Of a DNA stretch of 64,000 nt, positions 34,728 through 42,265 are shown piece by piece. Source of the stretch: Paenibacillus sp. Marseille-Q4541 (GTDB lineage Bacteria > Bacillota > Bacilli > Paenibacillales > Paenibacillaceae). Each line of letters begins with the position of its first letter. The stretch's first letter is position 1. The stretch is from assembly GCF_018310695.1 (NCBI RefSeq), contig NZ_JAGXCY010000009.1, positions 1-64,000 on the forward strand, given 5' to 3'. A program made the position numbers and the translations under genes. The notes below the pieces were generated by a model, which did no database searches, was not told the origin of the DNA, and saw only the letters and a list, made by a program, of their open reading frames with translations.

Positions 34728-34740
34728 TGTCATCTCTCCT

Positions 34741-35559
34741 TTATAAGAACCCAATCGGTACATTCTTCTGATCGAAAGTAAATTCAGCCATAATCTTGAA
34801 CAGTTCTGCTGCGTTTCTTCCGGCGGAAGCAAGGATTGCCTTCCCCTTCTCTTCCGTCGCGAGCTGTGCATTACCACAAGCACCGGAAGAGGACAGATCT
34901 TTCATCAACCAAGCAAATCGTTTATTACTAAATTGAATTTTCATATCCGGTGTAATAGGCGGGAATTCATTAGGAAGCTTATTGTCATGAACCCAGTCTC
35001 TATGTAGAGCCATAATCATGGAAGTCTCAGAATCCCCGGCATGAATGCCGTACATTCTTTCTTCCTGCGTAAGTAGATCCTTCTCATCATCTAATCCGCC
35101 ACCGTCGATTCGAAAGACGTACATCCCGGTTTTTTCGCGGATATCTCTAGCAGCTATATTTAATAAATCTGTATTTCCACCGTGTGTATTGAAGAGGACC
35201 AGCCTTTTAAAACCGTTTCTCGCAAGACTATTCGCGATGTCCATAATGACCGAGAGTAAGGTTTGTGCAGACAAGGTAACGGTACCTGACCAATCGGCAT
35301 GCTCATTACTTTTACCGTAAGGAACGTGAGGCAAAAGCCAAATATTATCTTCTGGAGTCAGATGACGAAAAGCTTCGGTCAACATTCCTTCTCCAATTAA
35401 ATTATCCGTGAATACGGGAAGATGTGGTCCGTGCTGTTCCATCGCAGCGATAGGTAATACGACCATGGCACCCGTCCCTGCCAGTTTTCCGATCTCCGGA
35501 CCCGTTAGTCTTGGTAAAAATAACTGTTCATACGCCATGCCGGTGTATCGTGTCGTCAT
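34741..35559 (-). CDS. Creatininase-family amidohydrolase
   Basis: Metal-dependent amidohydrolase of 272 residues. AAMEQHGPHLPVFTDNLIGE provides the Glu, His and Asp ligands, VLFNTHGGNTDLL is the conserved central motif, and IHAGDSETSMIM gives the second metal Glu. Known members open creatinine or deformylate pyrimidines in cofactor pathways, so a ring-opening or deformylation step is plausible. The ATG at 35559 has AGGGG 9 nt upstream; a TTG is directly before it. It is the first gene of the operon. Confidence 0.87.
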   Translation of the reverse strand: MTTRYTGMAYEQLFLPRLTGPEIGKLAGTGAMVVLPIAAMEQHGPHLPVFTDNLIGEGMLTEAFRHLTPEDNIWLLPHVPYGKSNEHADWSGTVTLSAQTLLSVIMDIANSLARNGFKRLVLFNTHGGNTDLLNIAARDIREKTGMYVFRIDGGGLDDEKDLLTQEERMYGIHAGDSETSMIMALHRDWVHDNKLPNEFPPITPDMKIQFSNKRFAWLMKDLSSSGACGNAQLATEEKGKAILASAGRNAAELFKIMAEFTFDQKNVPIGFL

Positions 35560-35954
35560 CAACTTCAGCCCCTCTTCATCACATTTGTTATATTCACTTT
35601 AATGTCGCGAGGGATAAGATGTAAATAAAACTAACTTAACTTTGGATTTTCATATAAAACAGGAGGTATTTTTTGTGCTTCAGGCACTTATATATGTTAT
35701 ATGTATGTAATAAATATATTTTAATTTACGAAAATAGAGCTGTTTATTTGAATTTTCATTCGTATTTAAAAGAAAATATGTTGAATTATACGAATATTAA
35801 CCAGATATTCAAGTAAAATAATATAAATGCAGTCATTAATCAGGATTAACAAATAAGAGAGAAAACCAGAACAAATGTTAGGTTTCCTCTCCTATTTGTT
35901 AATTTATAATGGAACTAAAATAATCAAAACTATGATCTGCTGCAGTATACAGAC
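35560..35954. other. 395-bp AT-rich intergenic region with a hairpin
   Basis: Promoter side of the catabolic operon and 3' end of the thiE transcript. The stem between 35845-35867 and 35881-35903 (23 nt per arm, a few mismatches) could end the thiDE transcript, though its T-tail is weak. An 11-codon ORF with a good AGGAGG at 35662 occurs on the plus strand but has no context. Confidence 0.55.
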
Positions 35955-36617
35955 TTATCTTTGACCCCCAGCAACTGCAATCTCCTTCAACCTTGCAGCT
36001 GCTTTCCTTACATCCCCCGCTTTACTAATCTCAGATATAACCGCGATCCCATCTGCTCCCGCACTCATCACTTCCGCACCATTATCCTGTGTTACTCCTC
36101 CTATGCCGACAAGCGGAATCTCTATTCCCATAGCACGCATCTCACGAATAATAGTAGTTCCTTGCACAGGAAACGTATCGTGCTTGGTGCTCGTCGGATA
36201 GATGGGTCCTACCCCTATATAATCGGCGCCTTGTTCACAGGCCTTCCTTGCTTCATCTAACGTGTGCGCAGAAATCCCTACAATTTTGTTTCCCATCCTT
36301 CTACGGACCAAACATGCATCTTCATCATCTTGGCCGATGTGTACCCCATCTGCATCCAACGCTAGAGATAAACTCACGTCATCGTTAACGATAAACGGAA
36401 TGTTATTCTCCTTACATAACGCCTGAAGTGTCTTTGCATAATGGATCCTGCTCTCACCAAGTAGACTCCCTTTCCCTTTCTCTCGAAACTGGAACATCGT
36501 TACTCCGCCACAAATGGCACTCGCAAGTGTCTCTACAGGATCATGGATACAATTCAAACTTCCCATAACAAAATAAAGTTGCAAATGTTCTCTCATTTGC
36601 TGCACGGTAAGAGTCAT
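35955..36617 (-). CDS. thiE: Thiamine-phosphate synthase
   Basis: Joins HMP-pyrophosphate and thiazole phosphate to give thiamine phosphate. The TIM barrel of 220 residues has FQFREKGKGS (phosphate and pyrimidine side), NDDVSLSLALDADGVHIGQDD (metal-binding Asp), GISAHTLDEA, DYIGVGPIYPTSTK and the C-terminal GIGGVTQDN loop. The ATG overlaps the thiD stop (ATGA), so the two are translationally coupled. Both lie downstream of a TPP riboswitch. Confidence 0.93.
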   Translation of the reverse strand: MTLTVQQMREHLQLYFVMGSLNCIHDPVETLASAICGGVTMFQFREKGKGSLLGESRIHYAKTLQALCKENNIPFIVNDDVSLSLALDADGVHIGQDDEDACLVRRRMGNKIVGISAHTLDEARKACEQGADYIGVGPIYPTSTKHDTFPVQGTTIIREMRAMGIEIPLVGIGGVTQDNGAEVMSAGADGIAVISEISKAGDVRKAAARLKEIAVAGGQR

Positions 36618-37432
36618 ATTCTCACCTTTCCTTGTCTTCTACCATAAGCCCAGTGATTCGTCGGTCCATGCCCTTGTCCAAGACCAAGCGGATGTTCTAG
36701 AGCGGCCTGAATATAGTGACGAGCGGTCTGTGCTGCTTCGGTTACAGGCGCACCTTTTGCAAGTTCAGCTGTCATCACTGCTGCAAAAGTACAACCTGTT
36801 CCATGAGTATGAGCAGTATCCACCCTTTTACCAACTAGTTCAGTAAACATATACCCGTCGTAAAGCAAATCCACAACTATATCGTCCTGAACATCTGCAT
36901 GCCCTCCCTTGATAACGACATAGGAAGCACCATGCTCGTGCAAAATTTTCGCTGCTTCTTTTCTCTCGTTAAAGGAAGAGATCGAAAGCCCTGTTATTTT
37001 TTCCGCTTCCGGAATATTGGGTGTTACGACTAATGCCAGAGGGAGCAAGTATTCCTTTAAAGTACGAATGGCCTCTTCTTCTAGCAGGACTGCACCGCCT
37101 TTAGCGATCATGACAGGATCGACAACCAATTTCTGAATGTGATATCGCTTGATTTGTACTGCTGTCTCTTTCATAATTTCACTGCTGAACAGCATACCTG
37201 TCTTTGCTGCGTCTGGAGCTAGATCGCTTGCGACCGATTCGATCTGCTGAGCTACAGCCGCTGGAGTAAGCGGGTATACACCTTGAACTCCTAGTGTGTT
37301 CTGAGCTGTTATTGCTGTAATGGCAGACATGCCATATACGCCAAGTTCTTGAAACGTCTTGAGGTCTGCCTGAATTCCGGCTCCGCCTCCACTATCTGAT
37401 CCAGCAATGGTAAGTGCTTTGGCAAGCTTCAT
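36614..37432 (-). CDS. thiD: Hydroxymethylpyrimidine/phosphomethylpyrimidine kinase
   Basis: Phosphorylates HMP and HMP-P for thiamine synthesis. Ribokinase-like protein of 272 residues. ALTIAGSDSGGGAGIQADLK is the diagnostic N-terminus, DPVMIAKGG and VTPNIPEAEKITG the core strands, and DTAHTHGTGCTFAAVMTAEL contains the catalytic Asp in the GTGCTF anion hole. GAGGTGGGTGATAA precedes the ATG. The TPP riboswitch lies about 290 nt upstream, with an intervening segment without a recognised gene. Confidence 0.93.
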   Translation of the reverse strand: MKLAKALTIAGSDSGGGAGIQADLKTFQELGVYGMSAITAITAQNTLGVQGVYPLTPAAVAQQIESVASDLAPDAAKTGMLFSSEIMKETAVQIKRYHIQKLVVDPVMIAKGGAVLLEEEAIRTLKEYLLPLALVVTPNIPEAEKITGLSISSFNERKEAAKILHEHGASYVVIKGGHADVQDDIVVDLLYDGYMFTELVGKRVDTAHTHGTGCTFAAVMTAELAKGAPVTEAAQTARHYIQAALEHPLGLGQGHGPTNHWAYGRRQGKVRI

Positions 37433-37683
37433 TTATCACCCACCTCTTTTCTAGATGAGAGAAAACAACGATTGGCAGAGATGAGAATTAGATGATTCGT
37501 AATTAAGATAGGTAAGCTGTTTACATATTTGAGAAGATATAGAGGTAATAATGAATTGTTCATGAAGCTCTCGTCCCTTCTGAAATAGAGCAGGAAGAAT
37601 AGCTGCGAATCGCTGAATGCGAGGAATGACTGCTTGAAAGGGGGATTAAGAAGAAGTGTCCCATTAAATACATAACAAAACAC
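37433..37683 (-). other. 250-nt leader segment between the TPP riboswitch terminator and thiD
   Basis: Transcribed when the riboswitch allows. A 105-codon frame runs through it but begins inside the aptamer, has no ribosome binding site and encodes nothing protein-like. No known RNA motif was recognised. Confidence 0.5.
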
Positions 37684-37709
37684 AAAAAAACGCATACGAA
37701 AGCATGCGT
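37684..37709 (-). terminator. Expression-platform terminator of the TPP riboswitch
   Basis: On the minus strand ACGCATGC-TTTC-GTATGCGT (one G-U pair) is followed by seven T. It lies directly behind the aptamer, as in transcription-terminating riboswitches. Confidence 0.88.
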
Positions 37710-37717
37710 GCATCACA

Positions 37718-37812
37718 TGTTCGCTCCCTACGCTGGCATTATCCAAGCAGGTTCCACCGGTCTACAACGGTATAGTTGTACTCTCAGCTTGCTTCCGCAG
37801 GCTCCCGTTCTA
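37718..37812 (-). ncRNA. TPP riboswitch (THI element)
   Basis: The minus strand has the conserved blocks of the thiamine-pyrophosphate aptamer in order: GGGAGCC, then GCTGAGAG, then ACCTGCTTGGATAATGCCAG and CGTAGGGA. A terminator follows, so TPP binding should end transcription before thiD-thiE. The variable P3 arm is the segment between GCTGAGAG and ACCTG. Confidence 0.93.
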
Positions 37813-37875
37813 TCCATTTGTTTATCAATCCACTTCCATTCTATACCATAATTCTGTATGTGGGCAACCAAGTGT

Positions 37876-37904
37876 TTGACAATTATCGCATCACCGCATA
37901 TAGT
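37876..37904 (+). promoter_or_regulatory. Sigma-A promoter of the MutS2-like gene leader
   Basis: TTGACA at 37876-37881, exactly 17 nt, TATAGT at 37899-37904. Transcription would begin near 37910, 506 nt upstream of the MutS2-like start codon. It lies back to back with the TPP-riboswitch promoter region. Confidence 0.82.
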
Positions 37905-37937
37905 AGTCTGTAACTTCTATTCAAAGGAGAGAATTTC

Positions 37938-37961
37938 ATGTCGGGGTATGTTCTTAACTAA
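37938..37961 (+). CDS. 7-codon upstream ORF (leader peptide MSGYVLN)
   Basis: AAAGGAGAG at 37923-37931 precedes an ATG with 6 nt spacing, giving Met-Ser-Gly-Tyr-Val-Leu-Asn and stop. The last four codons and stop coincide with the 5' arm of a stem at 37949-37959, so a ribosome paused on this ORF would keep that stem open. This is the usual arrangement in attenuators controlled by translation. Confidence 0.55.
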   Translation: MSGYVLN

Positions 37962-38069
37962 TCAAATTTCATACAGAGGATTTCTTTTTTATCGTCCCTA
38001 CTAGCGACGTTTATTTTTTGATGCGCAGTACAGGTGACTAACGAATCCTCTTGAAATCAGTTAAGAACA
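37949..38069 (+). ncRNA. Large leader stem overlapping the upstream ORF
   Basis: TGTTCTTAACT (37949-37959) pairs perfectly with AGTTAAGAACA (38059-38069). Inside it TTTCA pairs with TGAAA and AGAGGATT (37975-37982) with AATCCTCT (38044-38051). The structured leader resembles no riboswitch family I know. Confidence 0.6.
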
Positions 38070-38123
38070 GCGGACAACATAACTCTCCAGTGGGTAGTAC
38101 CCTCGGATATTTGTGAACGTAAG

Positions 38124-38152
38124 GCCGTGCTGTTTTCAGCACGGCTTTTTTT
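38124..38152 (+). terminator. First terminator in the MutS2-like gene leader
   Basis: 9-bp GC-rich stem GCCGTGCTG/CAGCACGGC, TTTT loop and seven T. Part of its 5' arm and loop (GCTGTTTT, 38129-38136) can pair with AGAACAGC at 38064-38071, the 3' arm of the upstream stem, which would form an antiterminator. Confidence 0.88.
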
Positions 38153-38335
38153 GTACCTCAAGCACGATACAAAAGGTACTGTTTACAAAAGCACCGCGTA
38201 AAATTTTGGAAATGATTATGCGAAGTATGGATCTAGTTCTGTGAACGAGAAGCTTGTACAGAACGAAGACAATATCTTCTGTGATCACTTCCAGTATCCT
38301 ACGCTAGGCATATCCGGGATCTCCCCATTTAAAAA

Positions 38336-38377
38336 GGCAGAGAAATGAACGCGATCGTTCATTTCTCTGCCTTTTTT
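38336..38377 (+). terminator. Second terminator, 38 nt upstream of the MutS2-like start
   Basis: Perfect 16-bp stem (GGCAGAGAAATGAACG with its complement), CGAT loop and six T. No gene ends between the first and second terminators, so both belong to the leader of the same gene. Two GTGAACG copies (38113-38119 and 38241-38247) could pair with its CGTTCAT. Confidence 0.9.
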
Positions 38378-38415
38378 ATTTTCACAAAATTTAGTAAATG
38401 AAAAGGAGCATTCCC

Positions 38416-40410
38416 ATGAACATCAATAGCATGCAACGTCTAGAATTTGAAATCGTGAAAGAACAACTCAAAGGTTATACCGTATCCTATCTCGGTGTTG
38501 CCCAAACGGAGCAACTTACACCCATCATGAATGTCAGAGTCATTCGTCAAAAACTAGCCGAAACAGAAGAAGCCCTTGGGCTTATTCGTTATGGAGCGAG
38601 CGTTCCGCTTCCATCCCTTACCGGAATGGAGAATATAATGAATCTGCTCGGCACAGGTTATCTGTTTACAGAACATGATTTTATGAATTTACTGCAATTT
38701 TTGCGCAGTTGTCATCAACTTAAAAAATACATGAACAGCAAAAAAGACACGGCTCCAAATGTGGCATCCTATGCAGATTCCATGTATACCCTGGATCCAC
38801 TTCGTGAGGAAATAGAAAGATGTATTTATTTAGGGAGAATTACGGATCAAGCTAGCAAAGAACTGGCTAAGACGCGCAAACAAGTAGCCATTGCAGAAGA
38901 ACGAATGAAAAAGAAACTCGACGCTTTACTAAGCAAACATCGTTCTATTCTGCAAGATCAGCTGGTTACAAAACGCGGGGAACGTTATTGTCTTCCTGTC
39001 CAAAAAGAATTCCGCAAGCTGCTAAAAGGCAACGTCGTTGATGAGTCGGCTAGTGGCCAGACCGTATTTATTGAACCTGCTGATATTTCCATGTTGCAAA
39101 TGGAACTGAATATGCACAAAGCGCAGGAACAGCGTGAAGAAAGTAAAATCCTTAGTGAACTTACAGTGCTCGCTGAGTCAAGCATTTATGAACTAAAGAT
39201 CAACACAGATACCGTAGGACTATACGACTTTTTATTTGCGAAAGCACGTTATGCCCTGTCTATGCAAGCGAGATCCGTAGAAATGACGAGCGATGGTATC
39301 ATCGATTTACATGAAGCAAGGCATCCACTTGTAGGAAACATGGTTCCACTGGACTTCCACATTGGTGATGCTTACCGATCCCTCATTATTACGGGTCCGA
39401 ATACAGGCGGGAAGACGCTCTGTTTAAAAACGATTGGTCTGCTTACCTTGATGGCCCAGTCCGGTCTACTTGTTCCGGTTGGAGAAGGAAGTAAACTCAG
39501 TATTTTTGAACAGATTACCGTGGATATCGGAGATGGACAGAGCATTGAACATGCACTCAGTACCTTTTCCGCTCATATTAAGAACATGATTGAAATTCTG
39601 AACACAGCAAATGCGTCTACCCTCGTCCTCATTGACGAGATGGCTTCCGGGACAGATCCTGGTGAAGGCACCGGACTATCGATTGCCCTGCTTGAAGAAT
39701 TACACAAAAGAAAAGCGGTCGTTGTAGCAACTACACATTTTACCGAAATCAAAAACTTTGCAGGCAGTACGCCTGGGTTTGAAAACGCGCGGATGGAATT
39801 CGATACGGATTCTCTTAAACCACTGTATCGTCTTACGATTGGGCAAGCAGGACAGAGTTATGCCTTTGCTATTGCACTGAAGCTCGGAATCCCGCCTCAC
39901 ATTATTGAACGCTCCAAGGAAATTGCGGCGAAACCGGTAGCAACTTCTTTCCCGCCTTCCATGGAATCTGCTGTAACTAAGCCTGAAAAAGTACAAGAAG
40001 AACCTAGCTCTACTCTACTCAATCGTTGTGAGGAGAAAGAGCCTCATATTTTGGAGCCCAAGCCTAAGCTTTCATCTGAGGTTGTGAATACCGGTGAGCA
40101 TAAAGACAAGGATCAGATCAAACAACGGATCCAAATTGGCGATCGTGTCTATATTCCTTTTATGAAGGAGTCGGGAATTATCGCTGAAGAAGAAGATGCG
40201 AGAGGGCAGTGCACCGTGATTGTGAAGGGCAAACGAATTCAGATCGCCAGTAAAAGAGTAAAGCTTCATATTTCGGCTGAAGAACTTTATCCGGAGGACT
40301 ACGATTTTGATATTGTGTTTGAATCTAAAGATGCCCGCAAAAAACGTAAGTTAATGTCCAGGAAACATGTGCCTGGGCTCATTATCGAAAAAAAACCAGA
40401 AGATCTGTGA
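38416..40410 (+). CDS. MutS2-like ATPase lacking the Smr domain
   Basis: Protein of 664 residues. A MutS2-type N-terminal region (LEFEIVKEQLKG) and long helical lever lead to the ATPase domain with Walker A GPNTGGKT (327-334), Walker B LVLIDEMASGTDP (403-415) and TTHFTEIKNFA. After AKPVATS a hydrophilic linker (about 508-565) replaces the usual coiled coil. A KOW-like segment follows (GDRVYIPFMKESGIIAEEED, 575-594, to about 615), and then a basic tail. The Smr nuclease domain of B. subtilis MutS2 is absent. MutS2 there splits stalled or collided ribosomes, so this paralogue may act on ribosomes without nuclease activity. The ATG at 38416 has AAAGGAG 7 nt upstream. Confidence 0.83.
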   Translation: MNINSMQRLEFEIVKEQLKGYTVSYLGVAQTEQLTPIMNVRVIRQKLAETEEALGLIRYGASVPLPSLTGMENIMNLLGTGYLFTEHDFMNLLQFLRSCHQLKKYMNSKKDTAPNVASYADSMYTLDPLREEIERCIYLGRITDQASKELAKTRKQVAIAEERMKKKLDALLSKHRSILQDQLVTKRGERYCLPVQKEFRKLLKGNVVDESASGQTVFIEPADISMLQMELNMHKAQEQREESKILSELTVLAESSIYELKINTDTVGLYDFLFAKARYALSMQARSVEMTSDGIIDLHEARHPLVGNMVPLDFHIGDAYRSLIITGPNTGGKTLCLKTIGLLTLMAQSGLLVPVGEGSKLSIFEQITVDIGDGQSIEHALSTFSAHIKNMIEILNTANASTLVLIDEMASGTDPGEGTGLSIALLEELHKRKAVVVATTHFTEIKNFAGSTPGFENARMEFDTDSLKPLYRLTIGQAGQSYAFAIALKLGIPPHIIERSKEIAAKPVATSFPPSMESAVTKPEKVQEEPSSTLLNRCEEKEPHILEPKPKLSSEVVNTGEHKDKDQIKQRIQIGDRVYIPFMKESGIIAEEEDARGQCTVIVKGKRIQIASKRVKLHISAEELYPEDYDFDIVFESKDARKKRKLMSRKHVPGLIIEKKPEDL

Positions 40411-40511
40411 TCGAATGTTAGAAACCTTCCCCGCCTACATTCAATTTGAATATGACGACTAGACTAACGAAAAAAAATGACAACATTCGTTATTCTTGCA
40501 GATGGTACACA

Positions 40512-40544
40512 AAAGGCAGCCGATTGTACATGTCGGCTGCCTTT
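40512..40544 (+). terminator. Hairpin after the MutS2-like gene
   Basis: Perfect 12-bp stem AAAGGCAGCCGA/TCGGCTGCCTTT with a 9-nt loop and T-rich tail, about 100 nt after the stop. The 300-bp interval up to 40713 holds no other clear feature. Confidence 0.75.
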
Positions 40545-40712
40545 ACTGCTTTTATTATTAATAAATAGAAAAATCTCTTCATTTATTTATTTTAATTTAC
40601 AGATGTGGGCCATTCATGTAAAATATTCAAGTTGTGCTTTGATAGCCTATCTGATTAAGAAGGAAAGAAACGGGCTTTCAACATAGAGATTTATTATTTT
40701 AGGAGGCCCTGA

Positions 40713-41372
40713 ATGGAATTTTTAGGATTTATGTTTTTCTCTGCTGTGGAAACTCTTGCATTATTCTCGCTCATAATGTCTCTCTTCCGGCTAAAAATGA
40801 CCGATCACATCGGCCGTGCGCTCATCGTCATTACACTTATTAATCTTCAAAGCTTTCTACTAAGGAATGAACTGGACGTACCTTTCCTTGTCCCTGTTAT
40901 TACACTCTTGATGATCGTCCTATTCTTCAACATCATTGTTAAAATTCCAATGTTATGGTCTCTTTTTTGTACCGTACTCAGTTACGTCATTTTTGCAGTG
41001 ATACAAAGTTTGCTACTTGTAGTCATATTCGGCTCAATTGAAACGGCTACCGAAACTGCCTTTAATGGCTACCTCCTTCAGATGGTGAGTGGCGCTGTTC
41101 TCATCCTCATTTCCTGGATAATGTACAAACAACATTTCGGCTTTAAACCCGAGAAATATGATAGACTAAAAATTAAATTCGAACATACCGTTGTTATGAC
41201 ACTTATGATTCTGTTCCTGATCCTAATCTCCATCATTTTCTACATGAATCAAATATGGTTTAATATTGTGTTTTTTGTTATGAACCTAGGCTATTTCTTT
41301 TTCTTCGCTATACAGGAACGGGCGGCAGCCCCTTTACAGGATCAGAACAAGACGGACACATTTTCGGGTTAA
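40713..41372 (+). CDS. Membrane protein resembling the sensor part of a GHKL kinase
   Basis: Protein of 219 residues with about six membrane segments and short charged loops, ending in a hydrophilic tail (QERAAAPLQDQNKTDTFSG). The segment pattern resembles the membrane part of AgrC/LytS-type sensor kinases in Paenibacillaceae, but no kinase domain follows. AGGAGG lies 5-6 nt before the ATG. The function is unknown. The next gene begins 21 nt downstream, so the two may be cotranscribed. Confidence 0.6.
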   Translation: MEFLGFMFFSAVETLALFSLIMSLFRLKMTDHIGRALIVITLINLQSFLLRNELDVPFLVPVITLLMIVLFFNIIVKIPMLWSLFCTVLSYVIFAVIQSLLLVVIFGSIETATETAFNGYLLQMVSGAVLILISWIMYKQHFGFKPEKYDRLKIKFEHTVVMTLMILFLILISIIFYMNQIWFNIVFFVMNLGYFFFFAIQERAAAPLQDQNKTDTFSG

Positions 41373-41393
41373 TAAAAATAGGCGGGGTTCTGT

Positions 41394-41612
41394 ATGGACA
41401 CACAAGTAAGTAACAATCCGCTGATCTGTCCTTTATGCGGAGAAGCTAATCACTGTGCCTACGCTGCCGGAAAACCAGCTAAGGAATGTTGGTGCATGAA
41501 TTTGTCTATTCCAAAACAACTGCTAGCGCAAATTCCTGACGAACAAAGAATGAAATCTTGTGTATGTGAGGCCTGTGTAAGAGCCTTTCTCACTGAGAAA
41601 GAAAGACAGTAA
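41394..41612 (+). CDS. Cysteine-rich CWC family protein
   Basis: Protein of 72 residues with nine cysteines. CPLCGEANHCAYA, ECWCMN and CVCEACVRAF match the cysteine-rich CWC family, which is expected to bind zinc. These proteins are uncharacterised. GGCGGGGTTCTGT precedes the ATG. It follows the membrane protein by 21 nt and ends before a strong terminator. Confidence 0.82.
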   Translation: MDTQVSNNPLICPLCGEANHCAYAAGKPAKECWCMNLSIPKQLLAQIPDEQRMKSCVCEACVRAFLTEKERQ

Positions 41613-41621
41613 CTACGAAAA

Positions 41622-41680
41622 CGAAAAAGCACCCGAAGGAACAGATACTTACAGTGTCTGCTCTATCGGGTGCTTTTTCG
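41622..41680. terminator. Bidirectional terminator with long stem
   Basis: The 15-nt outer arms CGAAAAAGCACCCGA and complement are perfect, with an inner CAGATACT/AGTGTCTG stem. It sits between the CWC gene and the convergent SRPBCC gene, 7 nt from the latter's stop. Confidence 0.88.
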
Positions 41681-41686
41681 TCTTTT

Positions 41687-42175
41687 TTAAGGCTGACAGC
41701 ATAAATTTCCTTCGCCCTTTTCAAGAGCAGACTTTAAGCTGCCAAGAACTTCGGGCCATGCCATTTGATGCCAGTTTACTGCTTCATCCCAGCTTTCCTC
41801 ATCCTTAAAACCTGTATGACGCACGTTTACTATTGTAGTACAGTCGTCTACTGAATCAAAAGTAACTTCTACAATCGTTAACTCTTTCTCATGATTCATT
41901 ATTTTTTCAAATGGGTCTGGTCCTTTCCAAGTGAAATGGAGCTCCTTTTTTTCATTAAATTTAGTGACCTTACACCCTTTGGTATTCATATTCGTTACAT
42001 TTCCAGGAACAAAATATAACTCATATGCCCCTCCATCTCTTGCTTCTATAATCGCTTGGGGAGCAAACCATTCTGATACACGTTCCGAAATGACCCAGGC
42101 ATACCAAACCAACTCTAAAGGCGCTTGGATGCTAGCTTCAGCAGTAACGGATTTAACACCTAGAATATTTTCCAA
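41687..42175 (-). CDS. SRPBCC/AHSA1-family protein
   Basis: Protein of 162 residues with the START-like helix-grip fold: VTAEASIQAPLELVWYAWV at the start, WFAPQAIIEARDGGAYELYF, VTFDSVDDCTTIVNVRHTGF, and a C-terminal amphipathic helix (WPEVLGSLKSALEKG). Relatives bind hydrophobic ligands or act as Hsp90 co-chaperone-like proteins; the role here is unknown. The start is TTG, with AAGGAG 8-9 nt upstream. A single gene that converges on the CWC gene. Confidence 0.85.
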   Translation of the reverse strand: MENILGVKSVTAEASIQAPLELVWYAWVISERVSEWFAPQAIIEARDGGAYELYFVPGNVTNMNTKGCKVTKFNEKKELHFTWKGPDPFEKIMNHEKELTIVEVTFDSVDDCTTIVNVRHTGFKDEESWDEAVNWHQMAWPEVLGSLKSALEKGEGNLCCQP

Positions 42176-42265
42176 ATCAATTCTCCTTTTTCAAAAATTT
42201 GGTACTTTAATGCTATCATTAATGAAGGAATTGAGAAAGAAGTTTCTTCTATATATTGTTATTTT

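Noticed and set aside
35675..35710. 11-codon ORF (MLQALIYVICM) with AGGAGG on the plus strand
   Set aside because: No downstream gene on that strand and no leader-type structure; may be chance.
37429..37746. 105-codon frame on the minus strand upstream of thiD
   Set aside because: It starts inside the TPP aptamer, passes the terminator, lacks a ribosome binding site and is not protein-like.
37938..38152. 6S RNA or T-box as explanation of the leader
   Set aside because: The leader lacks a T-box consensus and contains a well-formed small ORF; the overall fold does not match the 6S rod.
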